A stretch of 12,615 nt of DNA from Dimargaris cristalligena. Lineage: Eukaryota; Kickxellomycota; Dimargaritomycetes; Dimargaritales; Dimargaritaceae. The DNA lies in the NCBI GenBank assembly GCA_027576995.1, contig JANBQC010000725.1:1-12615 (forward strand). The letters are read 5' to 3'. The translations under genes and the position numbers were made by a program. Shown here in pieces: positions 1 to 9,856 of this stretch. Numbering within the stretch: position 1 is the first letter of the stretch; each line of letters starts with the position of its first letter. The notes below the pieces were generated by a model. That model searched no databases. It saw only the letters and a program-made list of their open reading frames with translations, and had not been told where the DNA came from.

Positions 1-71
1 GGCATTTTAGATCTCCACCCTGGGGGCGTCAAATAAAAGAAAGCATTAGCCACCACTACTTAGTAGCAGGG
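1..71. other. Left edge, no gene seen
   Basis: This stretch lies upstream of the 5S gene. I see no coding frame, no tRNA and no clear repeat. The hexamer GTAGCA at 63-68 is the exact reverse complement of TGCTAC at 180-185 inside the 3' strand of the 5S gene, which may matter for where that transcript begins. Confidence 0.5.
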
Positions 72-190
72 CTATGCGGCCATATGCACCTGTTTGCACC
101 GTATCCCGTTAGATCTGCGAAGTTAAGTAGGTGTCAGCCAATTTAGTACTGAGGTGGGTGACCACTTGGGAATAGTTGGTGCTACAACTT
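72..190 (+). rRNA. 5S ribosomal RNA gene (dispersed copy, possibly degenerate)
   Basis: The stretch carries the signature of eukaryotic 5S rRNA: GCGGCCATAT near the 5' end, CCCGTTAGATCTGCGAAG, the internal A-box AGTTAAGTAGG (usually AAGCAGG), TAGTACTGAGGTGGGTGACC, and TTGGGAATAGTTGGTGCT near the 3' end. It is transcribed by RNA polymerase III from internal promoters, and the T run at 189-195 is the expected terminator. The length of about 119 nt is normal. Ends were set by aligning to the yeast 5S pattern. In that register helix I is weak: of nine pairs between 72-80 and 181-189 only about five form. This is a single gene outside any visible 18S/28S unit, as is common in fungi with dispersed 5S copies. 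It could be a functional variant or a decaying copy; the family assignment itself is secure. Confidence 0.93.
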
Positions 191-195
191 TTTTT
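189..195 (+). terminator. RNA polymerase III T-run terminator of 5S gene
   Basis: Seven consecutive T residues directly follow the 3' end of the 5S rRNA match, as expected for polymerase III termination. Confidence 0.85.
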
Positions 196-330
196 GCCGT
201 TTTTCAGAAATTTAGTTACTATGGCTACTATATAGATGCCCATAGCCATTCCCTTTTTAGCGTCCTACTTTTATAATTTTATTAACAATATTGGTGAATT
301 ATCCCTATCTGGATCCCACCTATACACCGT

Positions 331-818
331 ATGTGTATTTTCAATTACCAGAACCCCCAACCAGCATGTAGGTTTTGCGGTTGGGTTAAATATACCCTGT
401 CTAATGGTTCAATAAATTGTTTAGGAATGGTGAGAAGGGCTACAAGAAAGCAAGGTCCCAATTTACCAGTATCTGATAGTTTAGTGCACATTAATACTGG
501 TTGGTTTAAATTAATTCAGTAGCTGGTTATTTCCTGACTGCCTACTTCGAAACCTCCTATCCATAGCCCGAAAAAGCGACTGTATCACAGTATCAAAAAA
601 ACAACGATGGTTATCTCTTCAAGACGGTCTATAAATGTAAGCTTAAATATGGCCAGTGTAAATTTTATGAAAGGTTAAGTAGCCACACCCATATTGTTCC
701 ACGAGTTATTTACAGTCATCTACCATTAAACCAACACATACTAGATGGTTTCAAGTTGCGTATCCTATGCATCTATCGATTATCAAACAGGGCTGAAGTA
801 GCAGAGTATTACATGTAA
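331..818 (+). pseudogene. Possible gene relic with Cys-rich frames
   Basis: I do not recognise a family. One frame is open at 331-522 (63 codons from ATG) and contains CRFCGW. A second frame is open from 510, has one TAG at 564-566, and continues to TAA at 816-818. That second frame encodes a segment with YKCKLKYGQCKFY followed by HTH, so Cys and His residues are spaced in a way that could suggest a small zinc-binding module. The two frames differ, there is no obvious start for the second, and I see no convincing splice pair joining them. The base composition is AT-rich like its surroundings. It may be a decayed transposon or gene, a fragment of a multi-exon gene, or chance open frames. Confidence 0.27.
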
Positions 819-1262
819 TATACTTAATACTAAAGACTATTTTTAGATAAATGAGGAAAATAAAAAAATGTATGCTGTACACACTGTATAGTTTTAAGAT
901 CAAATTAAGCGTAGAAAGATTGGGTAACGAAAGTGGGGAGGTCGGAGGGATCAGACATTGCAGTCCACTGTACTCGATTGAGCAGTAATCAATTATTAAG
1001 CTGTGGCGCGCCCATTCCAATCCTCCTAAAGAGCACATCATACATAAACGACAGTAAAAACAATAACAGTGATCCCATGGTGGTTTAAATTAATGAAATA
1101 AAAATAGAATAATAAAAAAGAGGGACTGGCAATATATATTGTAAGAAAACACTGAAAGAATTACTACTATCATTCCGAGGCTCATACACCCAACGGTAGT
1201 GCCATTCATAAAATATCTACGAGCATCTTAGCATAATGTAAAAAAAAATCACAGTCGCCGAA
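819..1262. other. AT-rich 3' flank of SPT7, no gene supported
   Basis: This AT-rich stretch follows the SPT7 stop codon on the minus strand and should contain its 3' UTR. I found no classic AATAAA on the minus strand close to the stop. The minus strand has a run of T residues just after the stop (1240-1248). The 14-mer TGGTTTAAATTAAT at 1081-1094 also occurs at 502-515. A 96-codon minus frame here has low-complexity, hydrophobic translation and is not supported as a gene. Confidence 0.5.
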
Positions 1263-4200
1263 TTAGGCATCCATCGATGTGCCAGGCGCCGCAGCACTAG
1301 TGGTCAATGGCGGAGCTGCGACATCGGAAGTGGGCGGAGGGGGAGCCGGTGTGGAGGTCGACGTAACCGTAGCACTACTACTGGTGGTGGTTTTACTGGC
1401 GGCTTTGGGTGGTCGCCCCCGCCCACCCGAAGCGGGCGTTTTGGGTTTACCCAGAGTGGTGAAAGGGACAGACTGCAGGGCAGCCAGCGGCCGTTTCACC
1501 AGCATGGGATGGCGGGGTTTGAAACCGTTGTAACGTTGCCGGACGGGTAAGGCATCGTCTTCCACGGCGGAACCTTTCGGGGGTAGGGGTATATCTGCCG
1601 AACCCCCCACCACGGTATTCCCCATCGGCACCGGGGCCGCTCCATTTCCGCCCTCACTGCCAAAGCCCCCCCCTCCCGCGCCCCCTCCTCCTAGCCCCCC
1701 GGCCCCACCGGGACCACCACTACTACTACTGACACTGGGGCCCGGTCCCCCCGTCGCCGACCCCGTAATAGCAATGACGGTCGCCGCCACGTCCGGAGCA
1801 ATCCGGATTTTCTTGTCCAACAACGGCCGTAGTAACCCAATCTGCGCCCGTACATTACTCTCCGAAATGGGCGGGAACGGCGTTTTGGGTACCCGGTAGG
1901 GCAATTTATGGCTCCGCCGTTTCCGTTTTTGCCGAACGCCGATGGGTTTGGGTCGGTAGTCAGCGCCGAACAAGAGCCGGTTGGGTAACTTGAGGGTTTT
2001 GGCCCCATACTCGTTGTCCAGACCCAGTTCTTTGAAGCCGAAAAAATCTTCGGTTTCCAAAGTGTCGCCGAAATCGCCGATCATGAGGGCATCGGCATCG
2101 GCATCGAAATCAATATCTTCGTCCGCCCCCGGCCCTCCGGATCCACCCATGGCCCGGCGTTTACGGGGGGTTCCCCCCGTCGTTTGCCGACCGTCGCCTC
2201 CGCTAGGGTAATCACCGTCACTGTCGCTACCCGAATCTGACCCATCCGTAAACTCGCCCTCCTCCTCCTCGGACTCTTGATCCACCACCCGTATGTACGC
2301 GTTTTCGAGCTTACGTTTCAAATCGGTGAGTTTGGGACCGAATTTCTCGAATTCGTCCCGAATATAGGCGTCTAGTTCGGTGACGGACTCGAGCCCGTTT
2401 TCGAAGAGGGTATGCTGGAGAATTTCGAGGCCGCTCATGCGGCGGCCGTATTTATCGCAGTAGAGACGCATGGTACGGCCGATATTGAGGAGACAGTTGA
2501 CAGCCAAGTCAGTAATGACCGAAACGGCCTGTTCTTGGAGGTCTTCATAGCCAATGTGCGAGGATAGCGTAGTCACCACGCGGACCATCATGTGATAGGC
2601 AGTGGCCCGGTTAAGCTGCAGGGGGGGGAGGACATCGGGCGGGGCCGAAGGAGCTGATGCTAAGGGAGCAATAGAAGCCGGAAATGTTGACAAGGTGGGC
2701 GGGGGACCAAATGGTAGCGGTGGCTGATTACCCAGGGGCGCTTGGGAACCGGGCACGGTCCAGGGCCAGGCGGAACTGAAGGCGGGATTTTGGCCCATTA
2801 CCGGCGGTGGGGGTGGGGCAGCAGTTAATATAGGCCCCCGAGGCAGAGCCGAGAGTGCGCCGAATCCACCCCAACTTGGTTTAGTATCGACGACACAAAA
2901 GCCGTTGCGGGCACTAAGACCCACTAGAGCCGGATCACTGGATCCCCCGGTGGGCCCCATGGAGGTACCATCTTCCTCGTCCGCCGTTTTACCCGTAATA
3001 AGTCCGATGGGATAGTTGGCCCGCGTGGCCCAAATCTTAGCATCGATTTCCCGGATTTCTTTGAAGGCGTGTATATTAGCGAATAACCGGTGGCAAATGT
3101 TTCCCTGGGTGGGAATAAGGGCCGCCGGGTAGCGGGAGAGGGGGATTTCAGGGGGATTGACGTAGCCCTCGGGAACAAATGCGGGGGGTAGGATGACGGT
3201 CCCCATATGGGGAAGAGAGGGAGTGGAAACAGAAGCGGCCAGGGGGTCGATTGATGCAGGTCCAGCGGCATGGGCGTTGTGAATTTTACCCAAGTTCGGT
3301 AGCGCAGTGTACGGGTTGAGTAACTCGGAGATACCACTCTCCGGCTCGTACTCGGGCAGGAAATCCACGGGAGGGACATTGGATTCGGGATAAGAGTTCA
3401 AGACACTGCCCCCCGATCCATTCATGTTGGGTCCACCTTCAAACGGGGGTCCCGCCGTGGTATGGCATTTGAGGTTACTATGGTTAAACCGATTCATGGT
3501 CATAGGCGATGATTTTACCGGATTTACCGACCATGGTGGAAGGGGAGTAGTTTGCCGAAACCCATTAGCCTGCATTGAGCTGGCGGTGGGAGCCGTGTTA
3601 CCCGGGGTAGGGACCGTAGTCCCCCAAGGGATGGGTGAAAAGTGGCCACCTAGGCCCGTTGAGCAGCCGCTATTGAGAGGCGGTGGTACAGCCTCATCTG
3701 GTTCGGGTTGGGTTATGCTGACGAGCTGATTATCATCCCACCGCACGGTTTCGTATTGAACATGGACGTTCTGCGCAAACATCCCCATGGCCCTCGGGAG
3801 GCGTTGTCGGGCCGGCCAATCAGCAAACGACCCCATAGCCTCGGCGGCATCGGTCCGTTGGACGGCATCGGCCCGATAGGGATCGGTTTTGAGGTTCCAG
3901 AGTAGCGTTTGGGGGTGTTCCGTTTCGACCGGGTCGGGCTGGGGAGCGGTGGTATCCGCCCTGGCCTCGGATGGTTCGACATCGCCCTCTACCGCGGAAG
4001 CCACCAGCGCTCCTCCTCCTCCTCCCCCACCGGGGATCGGCGTCCCGGACACCCCCGCAGCGGCTGCGGAAGTACTACTCATGCCCGTATTACGCCGCCC
4101 CCGTTGGGGGGTCGAGTTCCGGCTCGGCGAAGTGTCTAGTGCCCCCAAGGTATCGTTCATCAATCGATGGGCCGGTGGATTCGTTCCAGCGGGGGCCGCG

Positions 4201-6220
4201 GTTCCAGGGGTGGTTGCTTCCGGGGCGCTGGCCAAGGCCGTTGCCCCATTGGGCCGAGGGGTATGGAGGGACCGTTCGCTGTCGCTCGCGTAATGACGGT
4301 CCCCGTCAATATCCATGGTGGCGTCCTCCTCAGCCTCCACCTCGGCCCGGTCCCGGACGGTAATATCGGGGACCGACTTGAGCAAGGCGTCGGCCTTCCG
4401 CTGGAGATAGCTGGCGTGTTTCCGGTAGGTACTGGCCGGGTCCGAATTGTAGGTGAAACAGTTTTTGTAAATCAGGTCCAGGTCATGCACGAAGGCGGCC
4501 TTGCTGGGGTATTGGAGGTTCTTGAGCTTTTTGGACATCGTGCCCAGGTCCATCGGATACTTGATCACCTCGTAGTAGTCGGGCGCGTCCCGCCGACTGA
4601 CTTTGACCAAAAAGGGCTGGGCGTGCTCGCCGTAGTGCTTGAGGTCTTGGAGGGTTTTCTCGAGACCCTCGTAGAGCTCCTCCTGCCCTACCCGTTCGTC
4701 GTTGGCCCACTTAGACCGATGGGTACGCAGGTCCGTTAATAAATAGCGCAGCTCCCGGTCGGATACCCCTAGGGATTTACGCTGACTATCGATGGCGTGG
4801 AAAAGGTGCTTGAGGTGAGGGTTGTTGCGACTAACGTTGGCAATGACCGAGTCATGAAACACGTCCGTCGGGGATAGAAGGTCGCTCGCCTTGTCGGTAA
4901 GGGTGGCGGATGGGCAGCCGTCCCCGTCTGGGCCATCCATTGTATTATCCCCCGCGTGGGCCAGCAGTTCGGCCTGGGCGCGTTCCTCCTGTCGCCGGCG
5001 GTACTCGTCGGAGATCTGGAGATCCGACTCTAGAGTATGGAAAATGGCATTAAATGGTATCCGGAATTCTTCGGTACTGGCCTCGATGGGTTGGTCCACT
5101 TCCTTCGGACCGGCCTCGTCAAACCCGTTTCCGATGGCTCTAAACGTAGGTAATAAGGTATTAGGACCCTCCAACTTGATTGACGGGACAGTTGGCAGTG
5201 GGGGCAGTCCATTGGAAATTCCATGGGTAGTGGGTAATAGATTGGTTGTGGCTGAACTAGTAGATACAGGGCCATTATAACTACCATCGTCATTGTCATA
5301 GTCATCATCATCGTCATCCCCGGCGCCTATACCGGAGTGACCGCCAAAGGACGAGCCATTAAAACCATGGCCAAATGGGGCTGGATTGGTCGCTAGGGTA
5401 GGTGCTGAATTACCGAAAAGACCCGGCTGTGCGGTGGAATCGGTCTGGCCCAGAAAGCTATGAAGGGAGGTAGGTTGGCTGTCCGGCGGATCAGTTAAAT
5501 ATGCAGGTGCTGGATCGGGTTGGGCCTCGGGGGACGGAAAAAAAGGGTCAATACTGGGGGCGGAACACGCGCAATCAGCGGGATAGAGTAGAGGTATCAT
5601 TTGTTCAAAAATCATATTGCGGGCCCGGAATGCGGTTTGGACGTGCGTACAAAGTCCCTTGGGAGACGAGACGGCTAAAGATGGTATACCAGGCCAAATA
5701 TATATTCGTAGGGTAGGGGTTAGTGCATATTTGGGGTGCAGCAGTCTAAAAACGACACCAGCCTGTGGCAATAACTGGCCAGTACTAGGTGAATGGTAAT
5801 TGAAACCAACACCGGTAAACTGGTTCCTCTTGATAGACATCGGTCGGGTGACTATTATACTCGAGTTCAGCATTGGCTGGATATATTATTATTATTATTG
5901 AAAAAATAAAATAAAAAACATCGAAGGTACTTACTGGGCTCAATGAAGTCACTCGTTGTATCTCCGGTGGGGGCAGCCTCGGGAACTTGCGTACAGGGGC
6001 AGTTGCGCGGCTCATTCTGTAGTAGCGCCTGGAGGGCGGTTGGGGAATCGACAGCCTCCTGAAAATTGCGGTATTCTTGGGGGTAGAGATGGGTCTGAAA
6101 GGAGCCGGAGTGTTTGAGCTGCCGGGCGACGTGGAATTCCCATTGTGACCAAGGGCTGCTCTCGCCTTCGGCCGGTTCGTGACGAGTCATGGAGCTGTTT
6201 GGGTATAAGGTATCCCGCAT
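1263..6220 (-). CDS. SPT7: SAGA complex scaffold subunit Spt7 (bromodomain and histone fold)
   Basis: Spt7 is a structural subunit of the nuclear SAGA co-activator. Known for the family: its histone fold pairs with other SAGA subunits and its bromodomain binds acetylated lysine. Two exons, 6220-5935 and 5674-1263, give 1565 residues. An acidic tract (DDDDDDYDNDD) lies at 215-225. The segment at 383-420 resembles yeast Spt7 just before its bromodomain (RSKWANDERVGQEELYE). The bromodomain is at about 424-530, with PDYY at 460-463 and the acetyl-lysine-binding Asn in TYNSDP at 505. The histone fold is at about 1112-1205. The Spt7 signature DFFGFKELGL is at 1305-1314, a KRKRR cluster at 1345-1349, and an AT-hook-like RGRPP at 1514-1518. 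Long Pro/Gly/Ser/Thr-rich linkers separate these. The start is the first in-frame ATG of the upstream exon. The exon junction is inferred; the large exon alone already identifies the gene. Confidence 0.95.
5675..5934 (-). other. SPT7 intron (preferred model, phase 1)
   Basis: On the minus strand the donor is A|GTAAGTACC at 5934 and the acceptor CATCTTTAG| ends at 5675, giving a 260-nt intron that keeps frame. A strong branch site, CACTAAC, has its branch A at 5720, and no AG lies between it and the acceptor. The intron holds an AT-rich (ATA/TAA)n tract at 5881-5900. A shorter 83-nt alternative ends at TATAATAG (5852), also keeps frame, and would add about 59 residues. An ATG at 5873-5871 opens the large exon without splicing, so an N-terminal variant cannot be excluded. 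Confidence 0.6.
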
Positions 6221-7998
6221 GGGAACAGAGGTGGGGGAATGTACGGGCTGCTCAGGCGATTGAAGGAGAGAGAGAGAAACGGGAGTGGGCTATAAAAAAA
6301 CGAGGTGATTCAACGCAATTCAATTCAGTTTAATTGGCACTCTAGAAGACACGGCGAACAAGGTCTGCGATTCAGGTAGGATGGCTAAGCTCGGCCAGCT
6401 GGAGTCAAAGGCGGCAATGTCTCGCAAATTAAAGTCGTGTAGTGGAAAAATAGCGCGTATGTCGCAGGGAGTTTAAGTCGGATAAATAAATAGGTAGGTC
6501 AAAAGACAGCGGAAGCTCGAAACAATTGACTTGGCAACAAAACAAGGGCGATGCAGCAGCGATAGACGGAAATATGGACCATGGAGGTTAAGAAAACGTG
6601 GGGAAAAGTATAAAGACCACTGACAATGTGTAAGGAAAGCCGGAAGATGCACGCGTTGAAGTACTACACCAAGGCCAATGGGAGCCACTGATTCAAAAAG
6701 CAAGAGAATCGGCCAAAAGACGGGGAGGAGTGAGTAGATAGGCCAGGATAAAAGCAGCAGTGGCTCTCGATTGCCCAAATTGCGAATAGGTGGCGGAGCT
6801 CGGCCAAATAATCCAGGGAAATGTGCAGTCAGGTTATCAAGACTGTATTGAAACGCCCCAAGGCCACGGACTTCTTGCCGGCCAAGGGACTGGGAAACTA
6901 AACAAAAAGCCCGTTCGGGTAGTATTGTTCGGCCGAAGTGACTGAGATAGGCTGGTACTATAGTTCGTAACCAGGACAAGTTGGGGCGGTATTTGGAATG
7001 CGCCCAGCCCACGACGGTTGAAAGGGTCAACCTTGCCAGTTGGTAGTCCGCCAGCCCAGCTATTTATGTCAGCGAGGTAGCGCTTCGGAGGGTGTTTTCG
7101 GCAGCGGTGGTTCGGAGAATTGGGGGCACCACCCAAGCGGGCGGCACAGGTCATGTTGCCCGAAATCTTATCATTGAGTGGTTGGTCGGCTGTTTTTGGC
7201 TGTGAGTGATCGAATGTTTTGGTAGTTGGTAGCGGCCAGGATTTAGGGGAAGATCCGGTATTAAGCGAAATAGCGCCGCTTAGGGAGCCCGTAGGCCTGG
7301 CCAGCTACATCCCTGGAATAGGTTATATTCGGGAAGATATTCCGCGGTTTAGGTTGAGCTTAGTTTGAAGAAGCATTGTCCTATTCCATCTGTTTCATCG
7401 TGTACCCGTTCGTCGCTGTGGAATATACCATAGATGGTTGCAACTAGGCGGGCCTTGTGACCCTGAGGACGACCGTCGGAAGATATCCGGAGACGACTCT
7501 CTAATATATACTAAAGTACGATGTATCCATTGGAGTGGGGGTTAATATTTATATATTAAAACACCACCACAGAGAGGCTTGTATTGGGGGACTCGGATAG
7601 CATGGCAGCAAGACAAGTTGTTGGGCCCACAGGGCCGGTTTCCCACCTTGCTGGAATATTATTTATACCCGCCTCTTTCCGTCCCGCTCGTTGCATTAGT
7701 TCCCATTAGCCAACCCCATTCATTCCTACTCCGACTTGATTGGCACCCACCATCTGCTTGTCTCTTGTATAAAACCCCCTTTTCCTTAGTTTTACTCTTC
7801 CTGTTCTAGAGTCCCCTTCACTTCAGCCCTCGGCCAGCCTAACCCTTGACCGGTTCGTTTTTTTAGTCCACCCTATTCGCCAGCACCCACCCATCCAGAA
7901 AGCCTTGCATTGCAAATCTCACCCCATTCCCAGCTCTTCCCAATTTCCGGACCGTGGAATAACCCCCCATTCCCCGCTTAGCTGGCTCCTCAGCCACC
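6221..7998. promoter_or_regulatory. Divergent intergenic region between SPT7 and SPO73-like gene
   Basis: This 1.8 kb stretch separates two genes transcribed away from each other, so it should contain both promoters. Near SPT7 there is a CT-rich tract on the minus strand (6262-6278), typical of fungal leaders. Near the other gene, about 7640-7990 is rich in pyrimidines on the plus strand. TCGGCC occurs at 6391, 6709, 6800, 6929 and 7830. A 9-bp inverted repeat, TGGAATAGG (7314-7322) with CCTATTCCA (7380-7388), flanks 57 nt. Minus-strand open frames at 6473-7030 and 6837-7154 show no recognisable domain. I see no tRNA or snRNA. Confidence 0.6.
7768..7774 (+). promoter_or_regulatory. TATA-like element upstream of SPO73-like gene
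   Basis: TATAAAA lies 225 nt before the start codon and is followed by a pyrimidine-rich stretch, a common fungal promoter-plus-leader layout. The transcription start is unknown, so its role is inferred. Confidence 0.4.
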
Positions 7999-8002
7999 AT
8001 GG
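7993..8002 (+). promoter_or_regulatory. Kozak context deciding the SPO73-like start
   Basis: GCCACCATGG is a perfect match to the optimal eukaryotic start context. It supports ATG 7999 even though the first exon is only 48 nt long. Confidence 0.75.
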
Positions 8003-9354
8003 GTCTTCGCCACCGCTTTCTCCCCGTGTTTCGTCGCAACCACCTGGTAAGTACCCAAGGCGACTCTAGTCTAGGCCTTATTGGACCCCGCTCCTAGTGG
8101 TAGAGAGGAGGTACCGCTTTGGGTTTCCATTCAAGGTGACCCTTGTTTGCGCGTCAAAAAACCGGGGTTCGTCGGGGGAAAAATCCCAGCCACTACTGTG
8201 GGCAGTTCGCCAGCCACAGTGGTACTGACCCAGGGTGGGCACACTCCATCCCCCCTCTCCACACCAACTGATCATTAACCACAGTCATCTCGATGCGTCT
8301 CCCAATCTCTGTCAACCTACATCAACTGGTATCTTTCCCGTTTCCCTGCGGCTCAGGCAACAACATCGGGGTATAGCTTGTCTAATATCGACGTGGCCCG
8401 GGATCGCGAAGAAGAGGACGAGGAGGAAGAGCCCCAGGGCACCGAACGCTATGACGTGATTTACGAGAACCAGCGCGGCCTCTATTTTTTCGGGATCCCC
8501 AAATTCAATAGCAAACTTCTGTTTCCTGCCGATCCGCCCGCTTGGTACGATGGCTATAACTTTGCACTCGCCGATATCCACTCCTACCAGCTACCCGACC
8601 CCAGCTGGGAATGGGCCTACGACCACTGGTGTGTCGACATGTCGGACGACGTAGATGAGGAGGGCTGGCAATATTCCTTTAGCTTCGGTCGGCCGTGGTG
8701 GCATGGTAAGTCGCTTAATATAACCCCTCCCTCCCATGCTTAACTCCCGTGTATCCATTGTCCACGGGTTTCCCTTGCCCGAACCAGGCAATCCCTTTTA
8801 TCCGTACTAACCCACAGTAATTCCCCCGCTGGACCGCCATTCGTCTTCCGAAAATATCCCCTTTTTCCTCAACAGGTTCACACAGTGTCTGGAAATCTTT
8901 TGTCCGGAGACGGCGCTGGATTCGGCTTCGGCGCAAGCATGGCCGCATTGGCCTTTCGATTCATCCCACCCCAGACCTGGCCCGGTCCAACCGTTCGTCC
9001 GCATCGCAGGCCGAAATACCCCCGACCGACCTCTTACGTCAACTCCAACAGGTCAAAACCGACCGGCAGCGACTCGACATTATTTGTGATTGGGTCCAAT
9101 CAGACGAAGGGGCCATGATGGTAGAGGCCCACATTCCCCATATTCTCCAAAGTCTTGAGTACGAGACTAGTCGGCTCCAATGCATTCAAATGTTGGAGGA
9201 GTTCGAGTTGGCGCCGGGTCGGTTTAAATACGATATTGAACCCCCGGCCTTCTTTTCCGACCGGAAACAGCTGGACGGGCTATTAGACCCGACTCCGCCG
9301 GCCAGTCGAGTCCCCACCTACCGGCATCCTTCTACCCAGCCTCGTTATCCATAG
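7999..9354 (+). CDS. SPO73: Spo73/Pex24-type dysferlin-domain protein
   Basis: This single dysferlin (DysF)-domain protein resembles yeast Spo73, which is known to be needed for prospore membrane extension during sporulation; related domains occur in Pex28-32 peroxins and TECPR1. Exons 7999-8046, 8357-8705 and 8876-9354 give 291 residues. The N-DysF half starts at YDVIYENQRG (48-57), with FGIP at 61-64. LPDPSWEWAYDHWCVDMS is at 95-112, then DVDEEGWQYSFSFGRPW at 114-130. The C-DysF hallmark SFVRRRRWIRLRRK (140-153) is completed only by splicing exon 2 to exon 3. An acidic run (34-41) precedes the domain; residues 154-291 are charged and probably helical. No transmembrane segment or signal peptide is visible, unlike the Pex30 class, which fits a soluble membrane-associated factor. 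The family is about twice the length of the short yeast Spo73. The exact Spo73 role is inferred by family. Confidence 0.9.
8047..8356 (+). other. SPO73-like intron 1 (phase 0)
   Basis: The donor CTG|GTAAGTACC follows the 16-codon first exon and the acceptor is GGCTCAG|GCA. The branch candidate CATTAAC has its A at 8278. CACAG at 8280-8284 is too close to it, and the next AG is the chosen acceptor, 78 nt from the branch A. An alternative using the acceptor at 8284, with CTGAC at 8225-8229 as branch, also keeps frame and would insert 24 residues. I prefer the long intron because the joined protein reads smoothly into the conserved region. Confidence 0.65.
8706..8875 (+). other. SPO73-like intron 2 (phase 1)
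   Basis: The donor CATG|GTAAGTCG and the acceptor CCTCAACAG|GT give a 170-nt intron. Splicing joins GRPWWHG to SHSVWKSFVRRRRWIR, restoring the continuous DysF domain, which confirms this pair independently of splice scores. The branch site is TACTAAC at about 8805-8811. The nearby CACAG is skipped and the next AG is used. Confidence 0.9.
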
Positions 9355-9856
9355 GCATCCTCCCCACCCTATTCCTGTATACCATCCCTTGCACTAATGC
9401 TCGATTTTCTTTCGTAAAGCAATGATAAGCAACCATTTCAATGCTACCCTGTCCATGGATAAACCCGCCATACCAGGCCTAGTCTACTCTAAGTCCTTGT
9501 TGGGTACTTTAAACCGCCGAGATTTCCCATGCACTTTTATTACCCACCGCTGGGGTTCGGTTAAAAATGAAATCAAAATGAATTACTGTGCTTTTTAAAT
9601 TATAATTTTGCCAAAATTGAGCGATCATTCATGTTGTGGTTGCTTTTAGCATTGCTTTTTGTAGTTGAGGTTCTTATGGTTTATGACACACCAATCTGTT
9701 TCATCACGTACAATCCTATGCACATCAAAGTGTCGTCAATATTTCATCCAACAAAACCCAATTATATTTACTATACGTATTTTGAACTCTTTATTATATT
9801 AAATTAATCAGTGTCCATATTAAAATGATGAAAATGAGTAGGCCAAATGAATATTC
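9355..9856. other. 3' flank of SPO73-like gene, no gene seen
   Basis: This AT-rich stretch should contain the SPO73-like 3' UTR and intergenic sequence. I see no long open frame, no RNA gene and no strong repeat. Confidence 0.5.

Noticed and set aside
751..1041. 96-codon minus-strand open frame
   Set aside because: Low-complexity Ile/Leu/Tyr-rich translation of AT-rich DNA, with no motif. It lies in the 3' flank of SPT7.
3424..4363. Several plus-strand frames of 65-134 codons inside SPT7
   Set aside because: All are shadows of the SPT7 low-complexity linkers on the opposite strand.
4167..4739. 190-codon plus-strand open frame inside SPT7
   Set aside because: It is antisense to the bromodomain region, which is strongly supported. 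The open frame is a by-product of high GC at third positions.
6473..7030. 185-codon minus-strand open frame in the intergenic region
   Set aside because: The translation has no recognisable domain and reads as random hydrophobic and Pro/Arg-rich sequence. It overlaps another equally unconvincing frame (6837-7154), and I see no splice or start support.
8285..8356. Extra 24 in-frame codons at the start of SPO73-like exon 2
   Set aside because: Using the acceptor at 8284 keeps frame, but TTAAC lies only 6 nt before it and the resulting insert has no family-like features. Kept as an alternative, not the main model.
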